Shown here in pieces: positions 1 to 5,994 of a DNA stretch of 5,994 nucleotides (position 1 is its first letter; every line of letters starts with the position of its first letter). The stretch is from an uncultured Bacteroidota bacterium. Lineage in GTDB: Bacteria > Bacteroidota > Bacteroidia > UBA7662. A model generated the notes under the pieces. The model did no database searches and had not been told where the DNA came from. It saw only the letters and a list, made by a program, of their open reading frames with translations. A program made the position numbers and the translations under genes. The DNA lies in assembly GCA_903856555.1 (NCBI GenBank), contig CAIOCC010000215.1:1-5994 (forward strand), given 5' to 3'.

Positions 1-368
1 AATTGCTTGATGGCTTCGTTCGACGGTGAGGATGGCACCAAAATCCATCGTGTTTGGTAACCGATGGCACTAACCCTCAGCGAGCAACCCGGGAGTACCC
101 GAAGTTCATAGGTCCCGTCGCCCATGCTGGCGGTACCCGCGATGGTTGGTGGGGTCGTAAAATCCTTGGCAGGGCACATCCATTGCAGATTGGCCCCAGG
201 CAGGGGGCTTTTCAACACACGATCTATCACTTTGCCACGAAGCACGCCCCCCCGTTCCTGGGCCATGGTTGCCAAGGAGGCCAATCCCAACAACAAGGCG
301 GTCAGCAGGGTTCGACGTAGAGATTCGACGGCCCTATGGGAAAGCGCGTTCAGAGTTGTACGGTCCAT
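1..368 (-). CDS. Secreted protein with carboxypeptidase-regulatory-like domain (3' end beyond window)
   Basis: This is the N-terminal 122 codons of a minus-strand gene that runs off position 1. It starts with ATG at 368-366, 19 bp inside the 3' end of the receptor gene, in a different frame. The start was chosen because it is the only ATG before the hydrophobic segment and keeps a whole signal peptide: basic residues at 18-19 (RR), a hydrophobic core at about 21-33, and a likely signal peptidase I cut at MA|QE (36|37). Residues about 44-108 resemble the CarboxypepD_reg-like beta-sandwich: RGKVID near 44, SPLPGANLQW at 54-63, GDGTYELRVLPG at 83-94 and a closing VSAIGYQT at 99-106. In Bacteroidota this domain often sits at the N-terminus of TonB-dependent receptors and other envelope proteins, so the full product could be a second receptor or another surface protein. 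The overlap suggests co-transcription and translational coupling with the receptor gene. The specific function cannot be told from this fragment. Confidence 0.75.
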   Translation of the reverse strand, partial: MDRTTLNALSHRAVESLRRTLLTALLLGLASLATMAQERGGVLRGKVIDRVLKSPLPGANLQWMCPAKDFTTPPTIAGTASMGDGTYELRVLPGCSLRVSAIGYQTRWILVPSSPSNEAIKQ

Positions 369-2593
369 TGAACTTGAAAATTACGTTGTTCCCCGATATT
401 GCCGGGCACGGGCATCCAACTCCTGTTGAGGGCATTGCGGACGATGAAATTAAAACGGTAGCGTCCCTGATACCCGGTCCAACCAAGCCTTAGATCCACC
501 ATCCAATCCCCGTGACGGGTTCGGATGCGGTGGTCCAGCAGTCCCGGTATAAAACGGTAATAGTCCTTGTCAATATTCAAGGGAATGGAATTGTATCGAA
601 CTTGGGTTGTCCAGGTCCAGGATCCCTTGTGGACAGAAAATTCGGCTCGTAACAAATGACGGTATCGGTATTTCAAGAACCTCATCAAATCCGTCAGGGT
701 GGAATTGTAGGTAGAATCAAAGGCCGGTGGACGCAGATTCAACGGGTTGCTGAACGTATAACCCAGCCGGTATTGGAACATTCCTTTGGGCAGCGGAAGG
801 CTGCCGCTGAATTGAGCCTCAACGCCTTGTATCATGGCTTCCGGTACACCCATCGGTTTGAAGCGAGCGTATTTTTGGAAGAGCCGGGAGTTTTTTTCTT
901 CGGTGCTAAGGCTAGGGTCGTTGAACCAGGCGGAATCCTGGGCATCGTACACCGCCGGTAGGGCCACTTCAAAATTAAATTCCACCAGGTTGCGATAAAA
1001 GGAATGAAAAAAAGCTATGTCCAGTTCAGGTTGCAGTTCGCTACGACCAAAGCGATGCATATAGCCCACCTCAGCAGACCAGCTTTGTTCGGCATCCAAG
1101 GTGCTATCACCCAGGATACGCACGCCTCCAATCTTGGAATTGGAATAAAGTTCCGCGATGCTTGGTAAGCGAAAGCCCTGACCAATCGAAGCCCTCAGGA
1201 ATCCACCCCGCGCCGGGTTGGGCGTTGGGTCAATCCATAACGGTATAATTTCAATCGAATCGAAGGCAGGGGGTTGAAATCTTTTGTTCAAGCGACCGGC
1301 TTTCACAAGCTGATAATTCAACGAAGTCCTGATTTGAGGCAAGGCCATCCGTTCTAGTCCGTTCGTAACATAACGTTCCATGCGCATACCTGCACCCCAT
1401 GTCCAGCGGTTTTCTTGGTAATCTGCCTGGGCATAAACCGCCTGCTGGGATGAGCCTTGTTGGCGGTATAGGTTTTTGGAATCAATGGTATTTTGTTGAT
1501 AAACAGCGCCAAGCATCAACGAAATGTTCTGGGATGGTAGAATCCAACGCAGGGTGGGCTCGCTGTAAGTCATCAAAGCCAGCGCAAAATCTTCGTTGTT
1601 AAAATTATTATAGGAATAGTAGGTGCGGTTGAGCCATCTGAATTGAAAATGAGCACTGAGGTAGGTGATCGACGGGTCCACGATCCATCGGCGGTTGATT
1701 TGGGGATTGGTGGAGCCATCGGCAGGAACAAAGGCATCGGTATCGCTTTTCCAGATCGAAAACAAGCGCATGGAGTCGATCAGGAAATGTCCGGCCAGTC
1801 CGGCAGTCCATCCTCTTCCAATAGCGTGACGGAGGTTCAGGCCACCGCGGAGGCGTTTGCTGGTCTCACCGATGCGAAAGCCTTGATCCGCGACGGCTTG
1901 GAAGCTACCGGTGACTTCGGTGCTGCCGTACCGAGCACTGTGCAGGTAGGATAGTCCGTTGAAGGTCGGGTAATTGGAACGACCCCATGGGTTGCGATGA
2001 AACGAGGGGGGATCGGCGTAGACACCGGTGAATCCGCTTATCAAGTTCAGCGGTTCAGCGCCGGGCTTCCGGGTTCGAAAATGAACCACCCCGCCCAGAG
2101 CGGAGGAACCGTAGAGGGCGGATCCAGCGGTTTTGAGAACCTCTATTTGTTCCAATTGTTCGGTGGGCAGGAGTTTCCAATGCACCTCGGCCGCATCCGC
2201 CGAGAGCAGGGGTAGCCCGTCCAAAAGCATCAGTGCCCGGCTTCCTGCATTGAGGGTAAAACCACCGCTACCCCGAATGCTTAGTTGACCCCTCAGGCTG
2301 TAAACCCCGGACATTCGATTGAGGGCATCTTCGGGGGTGAGGCTGTTGAAGGTCTCGGCATCTTGTCTGGTCAATAGACCCAAACTGGCCGTGGAACGTT
2401 CGGGACGCTGAACCAACCGGGAGGTGGTGATCACCACCGGTTGCAAAACCCGTAGGTGGCTGTTCCAAACCGTGTCTCTGGTGGGTAGGTTGGGGGAAAC
2501 CTTGGGTGGACTATCCTGGGCGACAACGCGCAATGCACAGAATATCAGTGCCCCAAGGAAACCCCAAAAGGAAGGTCGAATTATTGCAAACAA
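350..2593 (-). CDS. TonB-dependent outer-membrane receptor
   Basis: The 747-residue product is an outer-membrane beta-barrel receptor that would import an unidentified substrate using TonB-ExbBD energy. In order it shows a signal peptide (residues 1-25, Arg6, hydrophobic 7-24, likely cut VVA|QD), a TonB-box-like stretch (LQPVVITTSR, 50-59), and a plug domain at about 52-178. The plug carries SIRGSGG (105-111), LLDGLPL (123-129) and the strong EQIEVLKTAGSALYGSSALGG signature (148-168). The rest, to 747, is barrel, rich in aromatic residues and alternating strands. It has no N-terminal carboxypeptidase-like domain, although the overlapping downstream gene begins with one. The start is TTG at 2593-2591: an in-frame TGA lies at 2605-2603, no ATG lies between, and this start gives a complete signal peptide. 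The protein ends VQWTVQL, with Leu where outer-membrane barrels usually end in Phe, Trp or Tyr. No SusD partner gene is visible, which argues against a classical SusC glycan system; siderophore, cobalamin or metal uptake remain possible. Confidence 0.93.
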   Translation of the reverse strand: MFAIIRPSFWGFLGALIFCALRVVAQDSPPKVSPNLPTRDTVWNSHLRVLQPVVITTSRLVQRPERSTASLGLLTRQDAETFNSLTPEDALNRMSGVYSLRGQLSIRGSGGFTLNAGSRALMLLDGLPLLSADAAEVHWKLLPTEQLEQIEVLKTAGSALYGSSALGGVVHFRTRKPGAEPLNLISGFTGVYADPPSFHRNPWGRSNYPTFNGLSYLHSARYGSTEVTGSFQAVADQGFRIGETSKRLRGGLNLRHAIGRGWTAGLAGHFLIDSMRLFSIWKSDTDAFVPADGSTNPQINRRWIVDPSITYLSAHFQFRWLNRTYYSYNNFNNEDFALALMTYSEPTLRWILPSQNISLMLGAVYQQNTIDSKNLYRQQGSSQQAVYAQADYQENRWTWGAGMRMERYVTNGLERMALPQIRTSLNYQLVKAGRLNKRFQPPAFDSIEIIPLWIDPTPNPARGGFLRASIGQGFRLPSIAELYSNSKIGGVRILGDSTLDAEQSWSAEVGYMHRFGRSELQPELDIAFFHSFYRNLVEFNFEVALPAVYDAQDSAWFNDPSLSTEEKNSRLFQKYARFKPMGVPEAMIQGVEAQFSGSLPLPKGMFQYRLGYTFSNPLNLRPPAFDSTYNSTLTDLMRFLKYRYRHLLRAEFSVHKGSWTWTTQVRYNSIPLNIDKDYYRFIPGLLDHRIRTRHGDWMVDLRLGWTGYQGRYRFNFIVRNALNRSWMPVPGNIGEQRNFQVQWTVQL

Positions 2594-2630
2594 AGCCGGA
2601 CTTCAAAAACCGAATTTAGCAATAAAACCT
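2594..2630. promoter_or_regulatory. Short divergent intergenic region between receptor gene and dprA
   Basis: Only 37 bp separate the TTG start of the receptor gene from the ATG of dprA. The stretch is AT-rich, particularly 2601-2630, and must hold the ribosome-binding regions for both genes. I looked on both strands for a Bacteroidota-type promoter (TTG near -33, TAnnTTTG near -7) and found no convincing match. At least one promoter therefore probably lies inside the opposite gene. No strong Shine-Dalgarno sequence is seen on either side, which is normal for Bacteroidota. Confidence 0.3.
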
Positions 2631-3872
2631 ATGAACAAGGACATTCAAACGGGCTTGTGGGCCTTCTCGACTCTGCCGGGTACCGGGCCGGTAGCCATGA
2701 AACGTCTGCTGGAAAGCATGGGGAGCGCCGAGGCCTTGTTGGGAGCAGACTCGGCGGCCTTGAGTCGTTGTGGCGCGTGGGGAATGAATCTGTCCCGTGT
2801 TCTATCCGGGCCTGATGGACCACGCTTGCTGCAAGATGCCCTCAGCATGGCCCGCCGTGAATGGGAATTGGGGGAAGCGATGGGGTTGAGGTGGGTTTCT
2901 TTGGTAGACCCCGAATATCCGGAATACCTCCGCGAATGCCACGACCCTCCGGTGGTTTTGTTTGTCAAAGGGCATCTGCCTCTGGATTACCGCTATGCAT
3001 TGGCTGTTGTTGGTACCCGGAATATGAGTCAATACGGAAGCACCATCCTGCGGGCCTTCATGGAGGAATTGGCGCATGCTTGGATCCCACAAGACACCAA
3101 ACCCATCATTGTTAGCGGATTGGCTCTCGGCGTGGATGGACATGCCCACGAGTTGGCCTTGGAAATGGGTTTTGTAACCATGGCGGTCACTGCCAATGGA
3201 TTGGGCACGCACTACCCGCCTCAACACAAGGGTCTCGGCGAGCGGATGGTGGCGGCGGGCGGGGCCATCCTGACCGAAACCAGGGCCTTGCAGGGACCGG
3301 ATGCCCGTCTTTTTCCACGACGCAACCGCATCATTGCGGGACTTTGTCCCCTTGTTTTGGTGGCAGAGGCTGCAGCCCGAGGGGGTGCTTTGATTACGGC
3401 CCGTTTTGCGAATGATTACGATCGGCAGGTCTACGCCTTTCCGGGGCGGGTGACGGATCAGGGCTACCGTGGATGCCTACGCTTGGCCTTGTCCGGGCAG
3501 GCTCAGCTTTTGTGTTCGCCTTACGATCTCAGGGTTTGGCAAAATTGGCCTTTGAGGCCTCGGCTCGAAGACGGCAGGGCCGATGCCCATCGTTTGATTG
3601 CGGGAACCGCGGTGGATGCCCAACTGCAAGGTGTCAAAGCGGCGAGAGGGGTCCAACGAACACTGGAAGGACTGCCTGCATCGGGTCGAATGCTTAGCGA
3701 AGGAGCCGAGCGAATGCTACGTGGCGTGGCGGTTTTGGAAGAAGCTTCGGCCGATCGGCTTTTGGAATTGCATCAGGGGGATTATCCGGGCTTTGTGCGC
3801 TCTCTTTTTGCTTTGGAATCGGCCGGGATACTCCAAAGAAATGGATCGGGGACCTGGACACGCAGGGCCTAG
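2631..3872 (+). CDS. dprA: DNA-processing protein DprA (Smf)
   Basis: DprA binds incoming single-stranded DNA in the cytoplasm and loads RecA during natural transformation. The 413-residue product has an N-terminal helical (SAM/HhH-like) region at about 8-60. A Rossmann-like DNA-binding core at about 90-300 follows, with YPEYL (96-100), VVGTRNMSQYG (126-136), VSGLALGVDGHAHELAL (161-177), HYPPQHKGL (194-202), FPRRNRIIAGL (228-238), EAAARGGALITA (246-257) and YAFPGRVTD (268-276). The C-terminal part (about 352-412) fits the DprA winged-helix domain. The reading frame stays open upstream to 2424, but that part lies antisense to the receptor gene. ATG 2631 was preferred because it places the first DprA-like residues (GLWAFSTLPGTGPVAMKRLL) right after the start and follows an AT-rich leader. 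One oddity: the usual G-C/T-N-x-LI motif after the FPG segment reads RGCLRLALSG (280-289), with Leu replacing Asn. It converges on the ATPase gene 11 bp away with no visible terminator. Confidence 0.95.
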   Translation: MNKDIQTGLWAFSTLPGTGPVAMKRLLESMGSAEALLGADSAALSRCGAWGMNLSRVLSGPDGPRLLQDALSMARREWELGEAMGLRWVSLVDPEYPEYLRECHDPPVVLFVKGHLPLDYRYALAVVGTRNMSQYGSTILRAFMEELAHAWIPQDTKPIIVSGLALGVDGHAHELALEMGFVTMAVTANGLGTHYPPQHKGLGERMVAAGGAILTETRALQGPDARLFPRRNRIIAGLCPLVLVAEAAARGGALITARFANDYDRQVYAFPGRVTDQGYRGCLRLALSGQAQLLCSPYDLRVWQNWPLRPRLEDGRADAHRLIAGTAVDAQLQGVKAARGVQRTLEGLPASGRMLSEGAERMLRGVAVLEEASADRLLELHQGDYPGFVRSLFALESAGILQRNGSGTWTRRA

Positions 3873-3883
3873 GAAGGGACTGT

Positions 3884-4519
3884 TTAGTGCGGATGGGATC
3901 CCAAATCAAAGACGGCGCTACATAGCCGGTATTCAGTCGGGTCGTTGGAGGCCATCGCCCAGATCCTGCCTGCAATGGAAGTGGACAAAAGTTGCTGAAA
4001 CCAAGCCTGGGCCTCCCGGTCCAAGTGGCTGTGCGGCTCATCCAAGAGGAGAATGGGGGCATCGGTCAACAACGCAAGGACCAACTTGACCCTCTGGATC
4101 ATGCCGGAACTGTAATGTTTTAACAACAGATTGGAGGTAGGGTCCAGATGGCAGAGCCGTAATTGCAAAAAAGGATCGGCGCCGGATTTTAATGGATTGA
4201 TACTAAAATGGAAAGTCACCAATTCGTTTAAGGTGTATTCGGTGGGGATATCCAAATAGGGTGCGGCCAGGGAACAAGCAGGTATTTGTTCCTTTTCGCC
4301 ATCCCACGTGATGACGCCGATATCGGGGCGAATCAAGCCTCCGATGCATTGCAGCAGGGTGGACTTGCCACTACCGTTGGCGCCGGTAAGGGCCAGGCCT
4401 TGACCCGGTTCCAGCACGGCATTCCAGGAATGAAAGAGCCATTGACCTTGGTAATGTTTCCCTATTCCACAGGCTTCTAGAACCGGCGTTTTGGGATTCT
4501 TTGTTGGGTCGGAGCTCAC
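3884..4519 (-). CDS. ABC transporter ATP-binding protein
   Basis: This 211-residue protein is a single nucleotide-binding domain that would power a separate membrane permease; no permease gene is in the window. It shows Walker A GANGSGKST (46-54), signature YSSGM (136-140) followed by QRVKLVLAL, Walker B ILLLDE (156-161) and D-loop SHLD (164-167). Two usual residues are missing: the Q-loop position lies in SLAAPYLDI (83-91) with no Gln, and the H-switch position reads ASND (190-193) with Asn for His. From memory, related Bacteroidota ATPases share these traits, so the gene need not be defective. At 211 residues it is short, like CcmA-type or lipoprotein-exporter subunits. The start is GTG at 4519-4517: an in-frame TGA lies at 4531-4529, no ATG precedes the Walker A motif, and this start leaves a normal first strand (PVLEACGIGKHY). 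It lies 20 bp after lpxA and is probably co-transcribed. The substrate is unknown. Confidence 0.92.
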   Translation of the reverse strand: MSSDPTKNPKTPVLEACGIGKHYQGQWLFHSWNAVLEPGQGLALTGANGSGKSTLLQCIGGLIRPDIGVITWDGEKEQIPACSLAAPYLDIPTEYTLNELVTFHFSINPLKSGADPFLQLRLCHLDPTSNLLLKHYSSGMIQRVKLVLALLTDAPILLLDEPHSHLDREAQAWFQQLLSTSIAGRIWAMASNDPTEYRLCSAVFDLGSHPH

Positions 4520-4530
4520 GTACCAAAATC

Positions 4531-4560
4531 AAAAAAAACCTATTCAAGCATGCCTCGAAT
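4531..4560 (-). terminator. Possible weak intrinsic terminator or attenuator after lpxA
   Basis: Read on the minus strand, ATTCGAG (4560-4554) and CTTGAAT (4548-4542) can pair as a 7-bp stem with one G-U pair around the loop GCATG. After a 3-nt spacer come eight T residues (4538-4531). The hairpin lies in the last codons of lpxA and abuts its TAG stop, ahead of the GTG start of the ATPase gene. The stem is AT-rich with only two G-C pairs, so termination would be partial at best. It may lower expression of the ATPase gene relative to lpxA, or it may be chance. Confidence 0.3.
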
Positions 4561-5316
4561 CACCCCAGCGCTGGAATGTCGAACAAATTGAAGAATGCGG
4601 TCCCTAAGTTTGGAAGGAGCAACATCGATTTCGACCTGCTCAAGAGCCCGTGTTATGTTGTAACCGCGTACATAGATGATCCGGTACACATCTTCAATGA
4701 GCCTGATTTCGTTTTCGTTATAGCCTCGGCGTCGCAGGCCGATCACATTGACCCCGGCAAAAGAAAGGGGCTCTTTGGCGCATTTGACAAAGGGCGGAAC
4801 GTCTTTGCGCACCAAGCTGCCTCCGCCTACAAAGCTATGTTCCCCGATCGTTAAAAATTGTTGCACAGCCACCAAGCCCTCAAGAATGGCCCAGTTGTGA
4901 ACGGTGATATGTCCAGCCAAGGTGGCCAGATTGGCCATAATAACATGGTCCCCCAACAAGCAATCATGGGCCACGTGGGTATAGGCCATTAAGAGGCAGT
5001 CCCGGCCCACTACGGTTTCGTTGCGGTCGGTGGTCCCTCGGTTAATGGTCACGCATTCTCGGATAATGGAACGGTCTCCAATGCGCGTTAGGGTGGGTTC
5101 GCCCCGGTATTTGAGATCTTGGGGAGGGGCCGAAATAACAGCGCCCGGAAATACCTGGACCTTGTCCCCAATGCGGGCCCCGTTCATCACGGTGCAGTTG
5201 GGGCCTAACCAGCAATTTTCCCCGATAATGACATCCTCCTCGATGGTCACAAAGGGGGAGATATGGGTTCCCTTGCCAATCCTGGCTTTGGGATGAATGT
5301 GGCTGAGTGTGCTCAT
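4540..5316 (-). CDS. lpxA: Acyl-[ACP]--UDP-N-acetylglucosamine O-acyltransferase LpxA
   Basis: LpxA transfers a 3-hydroxyacyl chain from acyl carrier protein to the 3-OH of UDP-GlcNAc, the first step of lipid A synthesis, in the cytoplasm as a homotrimer. The 258-residue length is normal (E. coli 262). Residues about 5-180 form a left-handed beta-helix of hexapeptide repeats (such as ARIGKG and VIIGEN); the C-terminal 190-255 is the helical domain. By alignment with the E. coli sequence as I recall it, the catalytic His125 is His117 in THVAHDC, His122 is His114, His144 is His136 and Asp74 is Asp67 in PPQDLKY. E. coli His160 is Gln152 (AVQQF). Gly165 matches the E. coli acyl-length ruler Gly173, which favours a C14 or longer hydroxyacyl chain. 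The RKDVPPF (170-176) and GLRRRGY (193-199) segments look Bacteroidota-like. ATG 5316 overlaps the upstream TGA in ATGA, so translation is probably coupled to lpxC/fabZ. Confidence 0.97.
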   Translation of the reverse strand: MSTLSHIHPKARIGKGTHISPFVTIEEDVIIGENCWLGPNCTVMNGARIGDKVQVFPGAVISAPPQDLKYRGEPTLTRIGDRSIIRECVTINRGTTDRNETVVGRDCLLMAYTHVAHDCLLGDHVIMANLATLAGHITVHNWAILEGLVAVQQFLTIGEHSFVGGGSLVRKDVPPFVKCAKEPLSFAGVNVIGLRRRGYNENEIRLIEDVYRIIYVRGYNITRALEQVEIDVAPSKLRDRILQFVRHSSAGVIRGMLE

Positions 5317-5994
5317 GATTTGCGGACCAATTGGGCCATTAATTCGGCTTCCACAACCTTTTGGTCCTCAACGTAGGCGGTCGCTTCCATGCGGCAAATT
5401 CCTCTTCGAATGGGTTCCATCAGGTTTAATTTGAGAATAAGGGTATCCCCTGGTAGGACCTTACCTTTGAATTTTAACTTGTCAATGCGCGTAAAATAGG
5501 TCCAATAACCTCCTGGATCATCCATCAAGTTCAGGCAAAGGACTCCGCCGGCTTGGGCCAAGGCTTCAATCGTCAACACACCTGGCATGACCGGGTTTCC
5601 CGGAAAATGTCCCTGAAAAAAGGATTCATTGATGCTTACATTTTTGATGCCAACAACATGGGTATCCGAAATCTCTGTGATCTTGTCCACCAGCAGAAAA
5701 GGATAGCGATGGGGCAAAAACTGCATGATTTGGTTGGTATCAAAGACCACCTTGGGCTTGTCTCCCGATGGACTGACAAGGGATTTGGGTGAGCGCTTGA
5801 TATGCTCCCTTAGGGCCAGGACAAAGGCGACGTTGGATTGGTGTCCGGGTTTGTGAGCCACGATATGGCCTTTGATTCTCTGGCCGATCACTGTGAGATC
5901 TCCCACCATGTCCAGAAGTTTGTGCCTAGCGGGTTCATTATCCAAGTACAAATTCTTGTGGTTCAAAACACCTGCCGATTGAAGCTGAAGGTCT
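5313..5994 (-). CDS. lpxC/fabZ: Bifunctional UDP-3-O-acyl-N-acetylglucosamine deacetylase / 3-hydroxyacyl-ACP dehydratase (5' end beyond window)
   Basis: This is the C-terminal 226 codons plus stop of a fused gene; the frame stays open to the window edge, so the N-terminal LpxC half is missing here. The TTG at 5966-5964 is internal, since LpxC sequence continues upstream of it. The first part is the end of LpxC, the zinc-dependent deacetylase committing lipid A synthesis. It includes EPARHKLLD (codons 5936-5910), whose His and Asp match the E. coli zinc ligands His238 and Asp242, and the KPGH motif, whose His (5843-5841) matches E. coli His265. A linker of about 15 residues leads to a whole FabZ domain (about 5740-5316), which dehydrates 3-hydroxyacyl-ACP in fatty-acid synthesis. 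It has LPHRYPFLLVD, then GHFPGNPVMPG with the catalytic His (5609-5607), and IEALAQAGG with the catalytic Glu (5567-5565). The fusion joins two enzymes that meet at the 3-hydroxyacyl-ACP branch point. Its stop overlaps the lpxA start by 4 bp. Confidence 0.96.
   Translation of the reverse strand, partial: DLQLQSAGVLNHKNLYLDNEPARHKLLDMVGDLTVIGQRIKGHIVAHKPGHQSNVAFVLALREHIKRSPKSLVSPSGDKPKVVFDTNQIMQFLPHRYPFLLVDKITEISDTHVVGIKNVSINESFFQGHFPGNPVMPGVLTIEALAQAGGVLCLNLMDDPGGYWTYFTRIDKLKFKGKVLPGDTLILKLNLMEPIRRGICRMEATAYVEDQKVVEAELMAQLVRKS

Noticed and set aside
54..493. Overlapping plus-strand open frames at the left edge
   Set aside because: They lie opposite the receptor 3' end and the edge gene with its clear signal peptide and domain pattern; their translations show no domain-like pattern.
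1608..2025. Shorter open frames on both strands within the receptor gene
   Set aside because: They are shadows of the receptor's coding frame, without recognisable motifs.
2424..2630. Open plus-strand frame extending DprA by 69 residues upstream of 2631
   Set aside because: It is antisense to the N-terminal coding part of the receptor, has no DprA-like content, and the DprA homology begins just after ATG 2631.
3873..3883. Bidirectional terminator between the convergent dprA and ATPase genes
   Set aside because: The gap is 11 bp with no stem-loop or T tract; the nearby GGGATCCC palindrome at about 3895-3902 lacks a T run.
3598..4089. Open frames on both strands spanning the dprA and ATPase gene ends
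   Set aside because: They overlap two well-supported genes in other frames and have atypical composition rich in Pro, Arg and Cys.
4501..4854. Plus-strand open frame antisense to lpxA
   Set aside because: lpxA is unambiguous on the minus strand; this frame has no motifs of its own.
5964..5966. TTG as the start of a stand-alone FabZ-like protein
   Set aside because: LpxC-type sequence continues in frame upstream to the window edge, so this is an internal codon of the fusion.

Overview
The window reads as an ordinary, gene-dense piece of a Bacteroidota chromosome. Four things point there. The lipid A gene upstream of lpxA ends in an LpxC-FabZ fusion, a hallmark of that phylum. A TonB-dependent receptor and its downstream neighbour both have signal peptides that would be cut just before Gln (A|Q). 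The ABC ATPase is of the 'SLA-PYL ... YSSGM ... SND' kind that I associate with Bacteroidota. DprA has phylum-like motifs such as HYPPQHKGL. Base composition looks close to half GC, so a moderately GC-rich member is likely. I cannot name a genus.

Layout. On the minus strand, positions 5994 to 3884 hold a compact cluster: the 3' part of a fused lpxC/fabZ gene, lpxA (ATGA overlap), then an ABC-transporter ATPase gene starting with GTG 20 bp after lpxA. A weak hairpin followed by eight T residues covers the lpxA stop and could be an attenuator between lpxA and the ATPase gene. On the plus strand, dprA (2631-3872) runs toward this cluster and stops 11 bp short of the end of the ATPase gene. Divergent from dprA, with only 37 bp between start codons, a TonB-dependent outer-membrane receptor gene occupies 2593-350 on the minus strand. 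Its 3' end overlaps by 19 bp the start of another minus-strand gene (368 to beyond position 1). That gene encodes a signal peptide and a carboxypeptidase-regulatory-like domain and is cut by the window edge.

How the genes work together. LpxC, FabZ and LpxA link fatty-acid synthesis and lipid A synthesis: FabZ dehydrates 3-hydroxyacyl-ACP, LpxA uses 3-hydroxyacyl-ACP to acylate UDP-GlcNAc, and LpxC deacetylates the product. The ATPase is half of an importer or exporter whose permease is not in view. DprA handles incoming single-stranded DNA in transformation and is functionally unrelated to its neighbours. The receptor and the overlapping downstream gene probably form a small envelope operon, substrate unknown.

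No RNA genes, mobile elements, CRISPR arrays or long non-coding stretches were seen, and nothing here looks like an undescribed system. The points worth a second look are the edge gene overlapping the receptor, non-ATG starts, unusual residues in DprA, LpxA and the ABC ATPase, and the possible attenuator.
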